The translations under genes and the position numbers were made by a program. This document shows positions 50,158 to 61,490 of a DNA stretch of 64,000 nucleotides, in pieces; position 1 is the first letter of the stretch, and every line of letters starts with the position of its first letter. The notes under the pieces are model-generated. The model saw only the letters and a program-made list of their open reading frames with translations. It did no database searches and had not been told where the DNA came from. This DNA comes from JALHNI01 sp044226365 (GTDB taxonomy: Bacteria > Acidobacteriota > Terriglobia > Bryobacterales > Bryobacteraceae): assembly GCA_044226365.1 (NCBI GenBank), contig JBGAHE010000013.1, positions 26,157-90,156 on the forward strand. Reading direction: 5' to 3'.

Positions 50158-53033
50158 TTATGCGATCTCCTCGCACTCGTCCGGGAAATCCCGGCACAGC
50201 TTCTCCACCAAGTCCGGCCGGTCGATGCTCTGGCAAAGTCGCTTCGCCTCTTGCACGTGTTCCCGCCGCTCCGCCGCTTCGCTTACGCTGGCCAAACGCG
50301 CGTGAGCATTCGCCATCGAATACGGTTCAGCAATCTCGGAATAGCGTGTTAGCGCCGCAAGCCACTTCGCCCGCCCCCCAACGTGGTCACCCGTCAGATA
50401 TAAAGTGTCGCCCACCCCCTGCTCGCAGTTCGCTTCCCCCAACTTGTCGCCCACCGCCCGATACAGCGGCAGCGCTTTCTCATATTGCTTCCGCGCTCCC
50501 TCGTGATCGCTCCTCGCCAGCAAGATGTCCCCCAGCCGCTGCTCGCAGGCGGCTTCACCCAACTTGGCTCCCACGTCGCGGTACAGCGGCTGCGCCTTCT
50601 CATATTGCTTCCGCGCTCTCTCGTGATCGCCCCTCTCTAGCAGGATGTCCCCCAGCCGCTGCTCACAGACCGCTTCACCCAACTTGACTCCCATCTCCCG
50701 GTACAGTGGCTGCGCTTTCTCATACTGCTTCTGCGCTCTCTCGTGATCGCCCCTCTCTAGCAGGATGTCCCCCAAACTTTTCTCGCAGGCCGCTTCACCC
50801 ACCTTGGCTCCCACCTCCCGGTACAGTGACTGCGCTTTTTCATACTGCTTCTGCGCTCTCTCGTGATCGCTCCTCCGAAGCAGAAGGTCCCCCAAACTCC
50901 GCTCGCAGTTTGCTTCCCCTAACCTGTCTCGCACGCCCCGATATAGCGGCAACGCCTTCTCATACTGCTTCCGCGCTCCCTCGTGATCGCTCCTCGCCAG
51001 CAGAATGTTCCCCAACGAGAGCTCGCAGTTCGCCCATCGCACTGCCATCATCCGCACCGAGTCCTGCTCAGACAGCCAGCGCAGCAGGTCGACACCGCCG
51101 ACTCCCGCGAAGCGACTGAACTCAGCCACACCGCCACCAGCGCCTACCGCCAAGTCGACCTCCGTTCCTCTTCTCACAGCCTCTCGGACCGCCCACTCCA
51201 GATTTGGCAGCTCGCTCAGCATGGACGCAGCCGCCAGGGCTCCCCCGACTCTCCCCATCCCCATGCCCTTCTTTTGCGCGAACTCACAATAGTGACGTTC
51301 CAGCGCCACCAAATGCTTTTGCTGCCCGGGACGTTCATCAAGAAGGTATTGCCGCAGCGGAGACAGCAGTCGATAACGCGTGCCTTCCGCATAGAGCAGC
51401 GAGAGATTTCGCAGAGTCACCGCCTCATCGCCCGCGGTTGGGCCCAGCACATGCAGGTGGGCATGATCCAACCCAATCGGCGGAGCGGCCAAGGCCGACA
51501 GCACCTCACGCGTCTCATCCGATAAGCGAGCATGCGACAGCGCCACTTCATAGGTCACCGCCATCGAATGATCCTTTGACCTGCCGGTGCCACGGCTGAG
51601 AAGTCGATGATGCTCGTCCACCCAACGCTGCCTCAAGCGCGCCAGCGTCAGGTGCCCCTGGGCCTGATGAGCCATCAGATCCACCGCCCGCGCCACGCCG
51701 TCCAACGGCTCCAGCAGCCCGTCCAGGTCGGGATCCGCCGCAAACTCCTCGCCGGCAATCGAACAAAACAACTTCCTGGCCTCGGCCTGACGCAATCGCG
51801 TCACGCGCAGATGCGCATCCCAGCCCACGGCCGGCGGCGGCTCCCCCTGCATGGCCACGATCACCCAGAGCTCGGCAACGCCCAACAACTCTTGCAGCCC
51901 TCGTTCCGCGGCCTCGATCTCTGCGCCCTGGTAAGGTGTCTCAAAGTTATCCAGCATCAGCACGGCGCGCGATTGAGCCAAATGTGCCAGAATCCGGTTC
52001 CACAAAAACTCGCCCGCCGGAACTCCCAGCCTCTCGGCCAACCCAGCACCACCGACCCCCACGTCGCCAAACCATCGCCTCGCAGATAGAACCTTCGGTC
52101 GCCGAATACCTCCTTCGCTTTTTTCCCGTGCAACGCCGTCAATCCCAGCGTCGACTTGCCCAGTCCCGCCGCCCCCGTAATCGCCAGCCTGCGGGCTTTC
52201 GCCCCAAAGGCCGCATCGATCTTCCCCAGCAAATCCTCTCGTCCGAAGCAACGCTCCGCCGTCGGCAACGGCGACGCCATCGGCGCGGACTGCCGCTTCA
52301 GCGCGCTCACCAACTCGCCAAATTGCTTCACCACCCAACGACGATGCTCCGCCTCGAGCTGAATCTTCGCTGCCTGATGTTCGGGCTTCGTCTGCAGCGC
52401 ATAGAACTGCGCCTCCATCAGCGCCGGCAACTGCGCCTTCAACGCGTCGCTCAGCCAGGTCGGCATCGCCTCGATCGCTTGGCTCTCGTAAAAGATTGCC
52501 GTGAAGCCACGCCTCTGCTCTGCGTCGTGAATCCAGCGCAGGCGCTCTAACAGGCCTCGCGAATAGTCCCAAGCGAAATCCTCATCGGCCGAGAAATCGA
52601 CAGATTGGATTAAATCCGCCACCGGCTGTTCATGCAGAATGCCTGGCGCCGCCAGCACCTTATCCCACGCCTTGAACCATGCCGCATGCTCCTGGGCCCA
52701 CTCCACTTTCGCCAAGGCCTTGAGCGACTCGTGTAGCGTCGCCTGGCTCAGCGTCGCCAAGGGCTTCAGATCCACTCCCCCCGCACCGCCCAGACACTTC
52801 ACCAATTGGTCGGAAAGAGCGTTGACCAGGAGACCGTTCGCATTATTACCCGCCCCCTCGAACGCCTTGGTAAATTCCTCCGGCTTCAGCAACCCATCCG
52901 TCAGCCCTTGGAGAACTTCTGCCGAGCCCGCCGCGAGCACCATTCCCGCCGGGCCAAGCAAAGCCCCGGCGCCAAGCATGGACAGTTTCGTCGCCGTTAA
53001 CGCGACTTTCTTCTGTGCCGGGGTGAGTGGCAT
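50158..53033 (-). pseudogene. STAND (NB-ARC/AAA-type) NTPase with TPR repeats, one frameshift, about 958 aa
   Basis: Two overlapping frames make one protein. The first runs from the ATG at 53033: an N-terminal region with two Gly-rich hydrophobic segments (about 15-45), a helical domain, and Walker A ITGAAGLGKST at 286-295, then RRFYLRGDGL. The second frame carries on with AERLGVPAGEFLWNRILAHL, Walker B AVLMLDNFE, a winged-helix-like stretch and then at least six 40-residue TPR units. The switch lies near a G5 run at 52056-52060 (C5 on the plus strand); adding one base there joins the frames and gives exactly 959 codons. STAND NTPases are signal-transducing ATPases, several of which act in phage defence. 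The gene may be mutated, mis-sequenced or intact with recoding. Confidence 0.72.
50461..51060 (-). repeat. five 120-bp tandem repeats encoding TPR units
   Basis: Near-identical units start at 50461, 50581, 50701, 50821 and 50941. Each encodes 40 residues around GDILLxRSDHExAxKQYEKA and LYRxVGxKLGEAxCEQ. A further decayed unit precedes 50461 (50341-50460). Their DNA similarity points to recent unit duplication or gene conversion, as is common in repeat-based recognition domains. Confidence 0.9.
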
Positions 53034-53054
53034 CGGGTGTTACTCAGTGTATGC

Positions 53055-53087
53055 CAAAAACACCCCTTGCCTCTTGACAAGGGGTGT
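53055..53087 (-). terminator. rho-independent terminator of dnaB
   Basis: On the minus strand the 10-bp perfect stem ACACCCCTTG / CAAGGGGTGT with an 8-base loop is followed by TTTTTGG. It lies about 110 bases after the dnaB stop and just before the STAND gene, so the STAND gene must have its own start or rely on readthrough. Confidence 0.85.
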
Positions 53088-53197
53088 AAGCTGACTAAGT
53101 CATCAGCAACCAGGTAACTCGCCGGCCCTAGGCAAAGATAAGGCGAAATAGAAATAACGAAGTCCCACGGAATCAATCACTCCCGGGTTCGTTTCGT

Positions 53198-54622
53198 CTA
53201 AAAGGGGTCGCCGATATCGATGTTCGGAGCCCCACCGTCGAGCCCCGCATCTTCCATATCGTTGGTCCGGTTTTCGAACCGCGTGAACTCGTGGCGGAAG
53301 AATAAGTTGATCGTCCCCGTGGGGCCGTTACGCTGCTTACCGATAATCAACTCGGCTTGCCCGCGTAAGCTCTCCACGTCGCGCTTGTAATACTCTTCGC
53401 GGAAGCAGAAGAGCACGATGTCGGCGTCCTGTTCGATCGAGCCCGACTCGCGTAAGTCCGACAGTTGCGGACGATGATCGCCGACGCGCTGTTCCGTCGC
53501 ACGGCTCAGCTGCGAGAGCACTAACACCGGGATGCGCAGTTCTTTGGAGAGCAGCTTTAAGCCGCGCGAGAGTTGGCTCACTTCCTGCACGCGGTTCTCG
53601 GCGCGGCCGCGCGTCTGCATCAGTTGCAGGTAGTCGATGATCACCATCGCCAGGCCTTGTTCGGCCTTCAGGCGGCGTAGCTTCGCGTGGACGTCCATCA
53701 CGTTCGCCGCCGCGCTGTCGTCAATGTAGAGCGGAGCGTTCGCCAGTTCGCCCGCGCCCACCATCAGCCGCCGCCGTTCGTCGGCGTCGAGATAGCCGCT
53801 GCGGAAGCGCTGCTGGTCGACGCGCGCCTGGGAGCAGATCATACGCGTGAGGAGTTGCTCCTTGGACATTTCGAGCGAGAACACGGCCACCGTCTGCGGG
53901 TTCTTCGGATGCGTCGCGATGTAGGTGCCGATGTTCAGCGCGAGCGCCGTTTTGCCCATGGCCGGACGAGCCGCCAGGATGATCAGTTCGCCTTCGCGGA
54001 AGCCACCCGTCATCTCGTCGAGCTTCAGGAAGCCCGTGGAGAGTCCGTGCCGGCGCTTGCTCGGGTCCAGGAACGAGTTGATGCCGCCTTCGTACTCGTC
54101 GATGATCTGCCCGGGGTTCAGCATGCCGCCGCGGTTGCGGCCCTCGCTGAGCTTGAGCAGCCCCTCTTCGGCTTCGGAGAGGATCGAGTTCGGCTCCTCC
54201 TCGGCGAGGAAGGCCCGGTCCATGATCTGCTGCGAGCTGAGAATGATCTTCCGCAGCAGGCTCTTGTCCTGGACGATCTTGACGTAGCTCTCGAGGTTAA
54301 AGATCTGCGGCAAGCCGTCGTCGAGCGACACCAGGTAGCTGAGTCCGCCGACGCTTTCAAGCTGGTTCTTCTTGATCAGCTCATCGGCCAGCGTGACGCG
54401 GTCGATCTTGTCGCCGCGCTCATAGAGCTCGGCCATCCGTTCGAAGATGCGCCGGTTGGCTTCGAGCGAGAAGTCCGCGGCATCGAGGATCCCGGCGACG
54501 CTGATGAACGCCTGCGGCTCAAGCAGAATCGAGCCGAGGACGAACCGCTCTGCGTCGAGGTTCGCCGGCATGCCACGTTCGAATGCAACGCTGGGGCTGG
54601 CCATGGGTGAGGAAGTCTTCAA
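53198..54622 (-). CDS. dnaB: replicative DNA helicase DnaB, 474 aa
   Basis: The N-terminal primase-interaction domain (about 15-120: LDAERFVLGSILLEPQAFI, ILDAADFSLEANRRIFERM) is followed by a linker and the RecA-type motor: GLSTGFLKLDEMTGGFREGE near 192-211, Walker A AARPAMGKTALALN near 217-230, VAVFSLEMSKEQLLTRM, Walker B LAMVIIDYLQLM near 325, LSQLSRATEQR and SDLRESGSIEQDADIV with the arginine finger region. It unwinds DNA ahead of the replication fork as a hexamer. Length is normal for the family. No intein is present. A terminator lies downstream and a promoter candidate about 190 bases upstream. Confidence 0.97.
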   Translation of the reverse strand: MKTSSPMASPSVAFERGMPANLDAERFVLGSILLEPQAFISVAGILDAADFSLEANRRIFERMAELYERGDKIDRVTLADELIKKNQLESVGGLSYLVSLDDGLPQIFNLESYVKIVQDKSLLRKIILSSQQIMDRAFLAEEEPNSILSEAEEGLLKLSEGRNRGGMLNPGQIIDEYEGGINSFLDPSKRRHGLSTGFLKLDEMTGGFREGELIILAARPAMGKTALALNIGTYIATHPKNPQTVAVFSLEMSKEQLLTRMICSQARVDQQRFRSGYLDADERRRLMVGAGELANAPLYIDDSAAANVMDVHAKLRRLKAEQGLAMVIIDYLQLMQTRGRAENRVQEVSQLSRGLKLLSKELRIPVLVLSQLSRATEQRVGDHRPQLSDLRESGSIEQDADIVLFCFREEYYKRDVESLRGQAELIIGKQRNGPTGTINLFFRHEFTRFENRTNDMEDAGLDGGAPNIDIGDPF

Positions 54623-54812
54623 GGTAGCGAGATCCGGCGGGCGGCGGCAAGCGCGAATTCAGGCGAACCGAATGAACCGCTTAGCCTGTGGGAAGCTCCG
54701 GCCCAACGGAGGTCGAAACTGTGAATCGCATCCGCTTGATTCCAGAAGCGCTGGCGGGCCAGGGAAAACTTATTGACAAATTTCCCACAGGCCATCCATG
54801 CCCCTGTCTGTT

Positions 54813-54842
54813 GTTATACCGTGACCGGCGGGCTTAGGTAAA
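54813..54842 (-). promoter_or_regulatory. sigma70-type promoter candidate for dnaB
   Basis: On the minus strand TTTACC (54842-54837) and TATAAC (54818-54813) are 18 bases apart. The start of dnaB is about 185 bases further, leaving a long leader in which no other gene is seen (54623-54859). Confidence 0.45.
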
Positions 54843-54859
54843 GTTGTTTATTATCAAGC

Positions 54860-55543
54860 TCATGGACGTTTCTTGAAGACCAGGATGTGCTGCCAGGGCA
54901 AGCCCGGGATCACCTGATCGAGCGTGAATCCCTCATCCTCCAATTCGAGCTTCGCTTCGGAGACGCTCATCTTGTGCTCGATGCGGATCGGCACGTACGG
55001 GTCTTCCTTGCGGAACTCAAGCAGCACCAGACGTCCATCGTCCTTGAGCGCTTGCCGCAGCTTGCGCAGCATCCGCTGCGGCTGGGCGAGTTCGTGATAG
55101 ACGTCCACCATCAGGATCAGGTCGCAGGAGTTCGGAGGCAGCCGCGGGTCGGCTTCGGTACCCAGCACGGTTTCCACGTTGGTGAGCTTGCGGTCTTCCA
55201 CCCGCTTGCGCAGCATGGCCAGCATCTCGGGCTGAATGTCGGTGGCGAAGACCTTGCCGTTCGGCGCCACGCGGCGCGCCATGCGCGTCGTGTAATAGCC
55301 GACGCCGGCGCCGATGTCGGCCACCACCATGCCGGGCTTCAGGTCCAGCAGTTCGAGGGCCTTAGAAGGCGACTCCTCCCGCTCGCGCTCCTCGCGCTCC
55401 AGCCAGTCCGCCCCGCCCACGCCCATCACCGAGGCGATGCGGCGTCCACTCTTGGGATGCACGCCCTGGGACCAGGCAGGCACCGCCAACGACAAAGCCA
55501 GTATCAGTACGCCTAACCGGCCCCGGCTTTCGACTAGAATCAT
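54860..55543 (-). CDS. exported class I SAM-dependent methyltransferase, 227 aa
   Basis: A hydrophobic signal peptide (GVLILALSLAVPAWSQ, about 11-26) is followed by SGRRIASVMGVGGADWLERE and a class I methyltransferase fold: motif I VVADIGAGVGYYTTRMA near 72-88, motif II VFATDIQPEMLAML, DLILMVDVYHEL near 140 and DGRLVLLEFRKEDP. Such periplasmic methyltransferases are seen in Acidobacteriota and Planctomycetes with unknown substrate. How SAM would reach the periplasm is not clear, so either the signal is an anchor or the protein is not exported. The start is 23 bases from the divergent lipoprotein gene. Confidence 0.85.
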   Translation of the reverse strand: MILVESRGRLGVLILALSLAVPAWSQGVHPKSGRRIASVMGVGGADWLEREEREREESPSKALELLDLKPGMVVADIGAGVGYYTTRMARRVAPNGKVFATDIQPEMLAMLRKRVEDRKLTNVETVLGTEADPRLPPNSCDLILMVDVYHELAQPQRMLRKLRQALKDDGRLVLLEFRKEDPYVPIRIEHKMSVSEAKLELEDEGFTLDQVIPGLPWQHILVFKKRP

Positions 55544-55566
55544 TGAGTAGAGTTCCTTCTTTTAAC

Positions 55567-56085
55567 ATGATGAACCAAACGCGATTCCCGTTTCATCGCT
55601 TCCTGCCCCTGCTCGGCCTGCTCCTGTTGAATGGCTGTGGCGAGTCGTCGTCGACTGACTCTTTCGTTTACAAAATGGGCGACAAAGTCACCGTCGGTTC
55701 GCTTGTCTACACGGTGATCGAAGCGGAATGGAAGCCCGACCTGGGCGGCGGCGAAGGTCTGCCCCAGACCCCGCAGCACCGTTTTCTGCTGCTCAAGGTC
55801 TCGATCACCAACAGCGGCGGCGCGCAGGTTTCCGTCCCCCTGTTAACGGTGGAAAACGAGAAGAAAGAAAGCGTCATGGAGGTCTCCGAAGTCCGTAACG
55901 TACAGAATTGGCTGGGCATTGTTCGCCTGATCAATCCGGCGCAGACCGAACAGGGTTACATCGTTTTCGACGTCCCCACCGGCGCCTATAAACTGCGCGT
56001 CACCGATGGCAAGGAACCCGGCAGCGAGACGACACGTCTGATCGACATCCCGCTCTCGTTGAGCGAACCGCCACGGACGAACTAG
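55567..56085 (+). CDS. DUF4352-like lipoprotein, 172 aa
   Basis: The ATG at 55567 (another at 55570) begins a lipoprotein signal with the lipobox LLNGC (Cys about residue 24). The mature part is a beta-sandwich like DUF4352: GDKVTVGSLVYTVIEAEW, HRFLLLKVSITNSGGAQVSV, and QGYIVFDVPTGAYKLRVTD. The domain is related to immunoprotective or telokin-like extracellular modules and binds proteins or unknown ligands. It is followed immediately by another secreted protein gene beginning at the base after its stop, so the two are co-transcribed. Confidence 0.78.
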   Translation: MMNQTRFPFHRFLPLLGLLLLNGCGESSSTDSFVYKMGDKVTVGSLVYTVIEAEWKPDLGGGEGLPQTPQHRFLLLKVSITNSGGAQVSVPLLTVENEKKESVMEVSEVRNVQNWLGIVRLINPAQTEQGYIVFDVPTGAYKLRVTDGKEPGSETTRLIDIPLSLSEPPRTN

Positions 56086-56898
56086 TTGCTTCCCCTGCTT
56101 GCCGCCTTATTGCTGAGCGCTGACGGCCTTCGGCTCGAAGAGCCAACGCTGCGCCAGTTCGAAGACGGCCCGCCGTTTGAGCAGGCCTACCGGCCCGGCG
56201 AGCAGGTCTTCCTCGATTTGCGCGTCGCGGGCTACGGACGTACCGAAGGCGAGAACCCGGAACTGAAGCTGAAGTGGACGATCCGGGCACTGGACGCCGA
56301 CGGACGCCTGCTCGAGCCGCCCTACACCGGCCGTGCGCAAGCCAGCCTCACCAACCAGGACACCGAGTACCGTCCGCGCGCCCGCTTCTCTGCCCTGATC
56401 CCTTCGTTCGCCCTGGACGGCCTCTACAGGATCGTCGTCCAGGTCACCGATGAGGTGGCTGACAAGACCGCCGAAGGCACTTACCCGTTCCGGGTCCGCG
56501 GCAAGCAGCTCGCGAAGGATGCTCCGCTCACGGCAGGCAATTGGCGCTTCTACCGCCAGGAGGACGACCCGGCGCCCCTGGCGCTGCCGGCCTACCGCCA
56601 AGGGGCGCAGGTGTGGATGAAGTTCGACCTCGAAGGGTTCAAGCTGTCGGCGGCGAATGCCTTCCAGGTGGAGTTCGGCGTGACGGTGATGGGACCCGAC
56701 GGCAAAGAGTTTCTCAAGCAGGATCCGGCCGCCACCGAGAGCGGCCAACCGTCTTATCCTCAAGCCTACGTACCGGCCACTTACATGATTCAGTTGCCGC
56801 CCCAGGCCTTACCCGGCGATTACCGGGTGCGGATTCGCGTGAAGGATCTAACGCAAAACGCGGAACAAACGGCTGAGCGTTCGTTCCGCGTTGAGTAA
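56086..56898 (+). CDS. secreted two-domain beta-sandwich protein, 270 aa
   Basis: The start is a TTG placed directly after the lipoprotein TAG, with a short signal peptide (LPLLAALLLSADG). Two similar beta-sandwich halves are visible: YRPGEQVFLDLRVAGYGRTE, LDGLYRIVVQVTDEVADKTAEGTYPFRV, and YRQGAQVWMKFDLEGFKLSA, LPGDYRVRIRVKDLTQNAEQTAERSFRV, so the second half looks like a duplication of the first. No enzyme motif is present. It is probably an envelope protein working with the upstream lipoprotein. Convergent with coxD, 16 bases away, with no clear terminator. Confidence 0.75.
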   Translation: MLPLLAALLLSADGLRLEEPTLRQFEDGPPFEQAYRPGEQVFLDLRVAGYGRTEGENPELKLKWTIRALDADGRLLEPPYTGRAQASLTNQDTEYRPRARFSALIPSFALDGLYRIVVQVTDEVADKTAEGTYPFRVRGKQLAKDAPLTAGNWRFYRQEDDPAPLALPAYRQGAQVWMKFDLEGFKLSAANAFQVEFGVTVMGPDGKEFLKQDPAATESGQPSYPQAYVPATYMIQLPPQALPGDYRVRIRVKDLTQNAEQTAERSFRVE

Positions 56899-56914
56899 GG
56901 CGATTGACTCGCGT

Positions 56915-57361
56915 TTAGTGGTGAGCCGGGGCCGGGGCGGGCTTAGCGCCCGGGGGAGGCGGCGTCGGGAAGTTGGCACCGATCCCGCGAACGGCCGCAC
57001 CGGAGTCCGGCATATAGGCCGGGCCTTTCCAATTGGACGGCTTCACGTCGATGCGCGAATTGGTGTCGAGATACGGATAGATAAAGAACAGGCCGAGGAA
57101 GAACAGCGTGGAACAGAAGATCATGCCGTTCACCGGCTTGTCGTACTTGAGGTGCATGAACCAAAGCGCGACGATGCTGGCCTTGATGGTGGCGATGGTG
57201 AGCGCGATGATCACGTTCGCGCTGGCCGAGCCGAAGTCGATGCGGGAAGCGGCGACGGTGATGATCGTGAGAGCGAGCAAAATGCTCAGGACGATCAGGT
57301 AAACCTTCGGCCCGCCATGGACATGATGCTCTTCGTGAGAATGATGGGAATGTTGGCTCAT
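56915..57361 (-). CDS. ctaF: cytochrome c oxidase subunit IV (CtaF-like), 148 aa
   Basis: A His-rich N-terminus (SQHSHHSHEEHHVHGG) precedes about three membrane helices (VYLIVLSILLALTIITVA, VIIALTIATIKASIVALWFM, GMIFCSTLFFLGLFFIYP). The pattern KASIVALWFMHLKYD is typical of the prokaryotic subunit IV of caa3-type oxidases. The C-terminal 45 residues are Pro/Ala-rich. It is last in the operon, 5 bases after coxC, and its frame is intact. It is a stabilising inner-membrane subunit of the oxidase. Confidence 0.88.
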   Translation of the reverse strand: MSQHSHHSHEEHHVHGGPKVYLIVLSILLALTIITVAASRIDFGSASANVIIALTIATIKASIVALWFMHLKYDKPVNGMIFCSTLFFLGLFFIYPYLDTNSRIDVKPSNWKGPAYMPDSGAAVRGIGANFPTPPPPGAKPAPAPAHH

Positions 57362-57366
57362 GGTGG

Positions 57367-58044
57367 TTAGCTAATCAGGTAAAACAACGGGAACAGGTAG
57401 ATCCAGATCAAGTCGACCAAGTGCCAGTAAAGACCGGTGAGGTCGACGGGAGTGTAGTAGCTGGCGTTATAGGCACCCTTCTTCGCCTGAATCATGAGGT
57501 AAGCGATGACGACAATCCCCGCCGTGACGTGGATACCGTGCAAGCCGGTCATCATGAAGTAGAAGCTGAAGAAGACAAACTCGTTGGTTTCGTGCGGACC
57601 GGTGTAGCTATAGAACGCGCCCGGCAGCAGACCTTCGTGATACTTGTGGCTGTACTCGAAGTACTTCACGACCATGAAGGTGCAGGCGCAGGCGATGGTG
57701 AGGCCGAGATAACGCACCAGCGCCTTCTGCCGGTTCGTCTGGGCCGACCAGACGGCCATCACCATCGTGAAGCTCGAGACGAGCAGCACGATCGTGTTCA
57801 GCGCCCCGAGGCGCCAATCCAGATGATGGTGGGCCGACTTAAACGCCTCAGGATGGGCGCCCTGCATCAGACCGTAGCCGACGAACAAGCCGCCGAACAG
57901 CAGAACTTCGGTCGCCAGGAAGAGCCACATGCCGATTTTGGAGCATTCAAACTGCTGCTCCAATTCGGCGAAGTGGTGTTGGAGATTGGGATCGTGGTGG
58001 CCGTGGGCGTCGTGCCCGTGGTCGGCGATCGCGTGCGAACTCAT
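57367..58044 (-). CDS. ctaE: cytochrome c oxidase subunit III, 225 aa
   Basis: The sequence shows the subunit III fold: QFECSKIGMWLFLATEVLLFGGLF near 31-54, a series of helices, FFSFYFMMTGLHGIHVTAG near 160 with the conserved His-Gly-x-His, and GLYWHLVDLIWIYLFPLFYL at the end. The N-terminus is His-rich. It is a membrane subunit of the terminal oxidase without redox centres. The frame is intact, unlike its neighbours coxA and coxB. It starts 2 bases after the coxA stop. Confidence 0.93.
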   Translation of the reverse strand: MSSHAIADHGHDAHGHHDPNLQHHFAELEQQFECSKIGMWLFLATEVLLFGGLFVGYGLMQGAHPEAFKSAHHHLDWRLGALNTIVLLVSSFTMVMAVWSAQTNRQKALVRYLGLTIACACTFMVVKYFEYSHKYHEGLLPGAFYSYTGPHETNEFVFFSFYFMMTGLHGIHVTAGIVVIAYLMIQAKKGAYNASYYTPVDLTGLYWHLVDLIWIYLFPLFYLIS

Positions 58045-58046
58045 CC

Positions 58047-59704
<1,658 letters not shown>

Positions 59705-59720
59705 CTCTGTTCTCCTTCTC

Positions 59721-60661
59721 CTACTTCAACGACTTGATGTAGGCAATCACGCCATTAATCTGCTTTTCGCGCAACAGGCCCTGGTAGGTGGGCATGATCC
59801 CCTCGAAGCCTTTCACAATTTTACCCTGCGGGTTCTCGATCGACTGGCGGATGTAGTTTTCATCCACCACTTGCGAGGTGCCGTCGGTGAAGGTGTGGGT
59901 GGCGCCGTAGATGCCCTTCCAGGTGGGTCCTGCCCCTTCGAACCGTCGATGGTGTGGCAGCTGATGCAGCCGGCCTGCTCGTAGGTCATCTTGCCGAGTT
60001 CGGCGGGGGGCATGGTCTTCCAGTCGGCCGGACCTTCCGCGATGAAGCGGTCATAGTCGGCCTTGTTGTCGACGAAAACCTTCCCGAGCATCTTCGAATG
60101 GTCCTTGCCGCAATATTCGGCGCACTGGAGGACGTACTCGCCGGGCTTGGTGGCTACAAACCACACTTCGGTGTAGCGGTTGGGGAGCACGTCGGTCTTG
60201 ACGCGGAAATCTTTCAGGAAGAAGGCATGGAGCACGTCTTCGGAGCTGAGCACGACGCGCACCGGGCGGCCGAAGGGCACGTGGAGTTCGTTGATCGAAC
60301 GGGTGCCATCGGGATACTCGAAAGCCCAGAGCCACTTCTTGGCGGTGGCCTGAATCTCGAACGAGTCGTTGGGCGCGACGCGGGCGACCATGTAGGTCTG
60401 GAAACCCCAGAAGAAGATGATCATCACGATGAACAGGGGGATGGTGCTCCACACCAGTTCGAGCGTGAGGTTGTGGGTGACGTGGGGTGTCCGGTCGTTC
60501 GGCCCACGGCGTTTGTACTTCACACAAAAGAAGATTGCCGCCGCGGCCACGATGATGAAGAAGATGATATTCACCCACGTGACGAAGATAAAAACGTCGT
60601 CGACCACCTTCGCATGCGTGGACGCTTGCGGGGGAAGAAATAATCTCTCGAGAAAACTCAT
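59721..60661 (-). pseudogene. ctaC: cytochrome c oxidase subunit II with C-terminal cytochrome c, one frameshift
   Basis: Two membrane helices near the start, then the CuA domain: TEVWFVATKPGEYVLQCAEY followed by CGKDHSKM near 160-172 holds the CuA Cys and His ligands. The C-terminal cytochrome c domain has CISCHTIDGSKG near 232-243; this marks a caa3-type oxidase. After Lys-Gly the frame shifts at a run of C on the plus strand (59933-59936); restoring one base gives GAGPTWKGIYGATHTF and then GLLREKQINGVIAYIKSL with the stop at 59721, 313 residues. It overlaps sco by ATGA. Confidence 0.87.
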
Positions 60662-61490
60662 TTTACGGTCACCCAGTCCTTGCCGGGGTGCTTGAAGACT
60701 CCCCGGTTATCCTTGAACCACATACGGGCCAAAAAACCAAACAAAACCAGTGCAATCAGGCCGCCGCCGAGCTTCATCACGTTCCTGGCGAAGACGACGT
60801 AGCTGCCCGCCTGCGGATCGTAGTGGAAGCACCACAACAGGACCCGCTCACTCAAACCAAACCGTTCCTGCGCCGCTTCCACCAGGGCGAAGCGGACGTC
60901 CCGCAGCTTCTGCGGCTTCAGTAAGCCGTACAGATAACGGGAAACCTTCCCTTGCGGCGTCATCACCATCACGACCGCCGAGTGCGCATACTGCTGCTGG
61001 CGTTCGTCGAAACGGTAGCCAAAGCCCACCTGCTCAGCGAGCTTCTTGACGTTCCCGCGATAATCCGTCAGGAAGTGCCAGCCTGGAGCTTCACGTCCGA
61101 AGCTCGACAGGTACATGGCCTTCTTCTTCTGCGCCAGATTGAACTGCTCGGTGGGGTCGATGGAGATCGTGACGATCTCATACTCCTTCCCAGGCGTCCA
61201 ATCGAACTGCCGGAGCGTCTCGGTCTGACCGTTCAAGACCAGATTGCAGAGCATCGGGCAGCTGTAATAGACCAGATTCAGAATCACTGGCCTTCCGCTC
61301 GAAAAATATGAGCGGAGAGTTTTCGGATAGCCGGTCTCGTCGACGAACTCGAGGTCGAGGTCGACGGTTTGACCGAGCTTCTCCTTCACCTCAATCCCCT
61401 TTAGTTGATTGGGGACGGCCTTGTCCGCCGCGAGAGCGACGGCAGCCGGGGCGAGGAGAACTCCCGAGGAATGGAACTACTTCTTGCCAT
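60658..61490 (-). pseudogene. Sco1/SenC copper-delivery protein, one frameshift near the start
   Basis: The thioredoxin-like Sco domain is clear: FVDETGYPKTL, VILNLVYYSCPMLCNLVL with the Cys-x3-Cys copper site, VTISIDPTEQFNLAQKKK, and HSAVVMVMTPQGKVSRYLYG with the copper His. A C-terminal membrane helix (GGGLIALVLFGFLARMWF) anchors it. The likely ATG at 61490 is out of frame: one base is missing near 61474-61478. Restoring it gives a signal peptide (FHSSGVLLAPAAVALAADKA) and 277 residues in total. Without the correction the gene would start at an internal GTG at 61389. It delivers copper to the CuA site of subunit II. Confidence 0.8.

Noticed and set aside
52120..52132. Programmed -1 frameshift at the A6 run in the STAND gene
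   Set aside because: The frame downstream of the A6 run is still the first frame (RRFYLRGDGL is conserved), so the change occurs later, near the G5 run.
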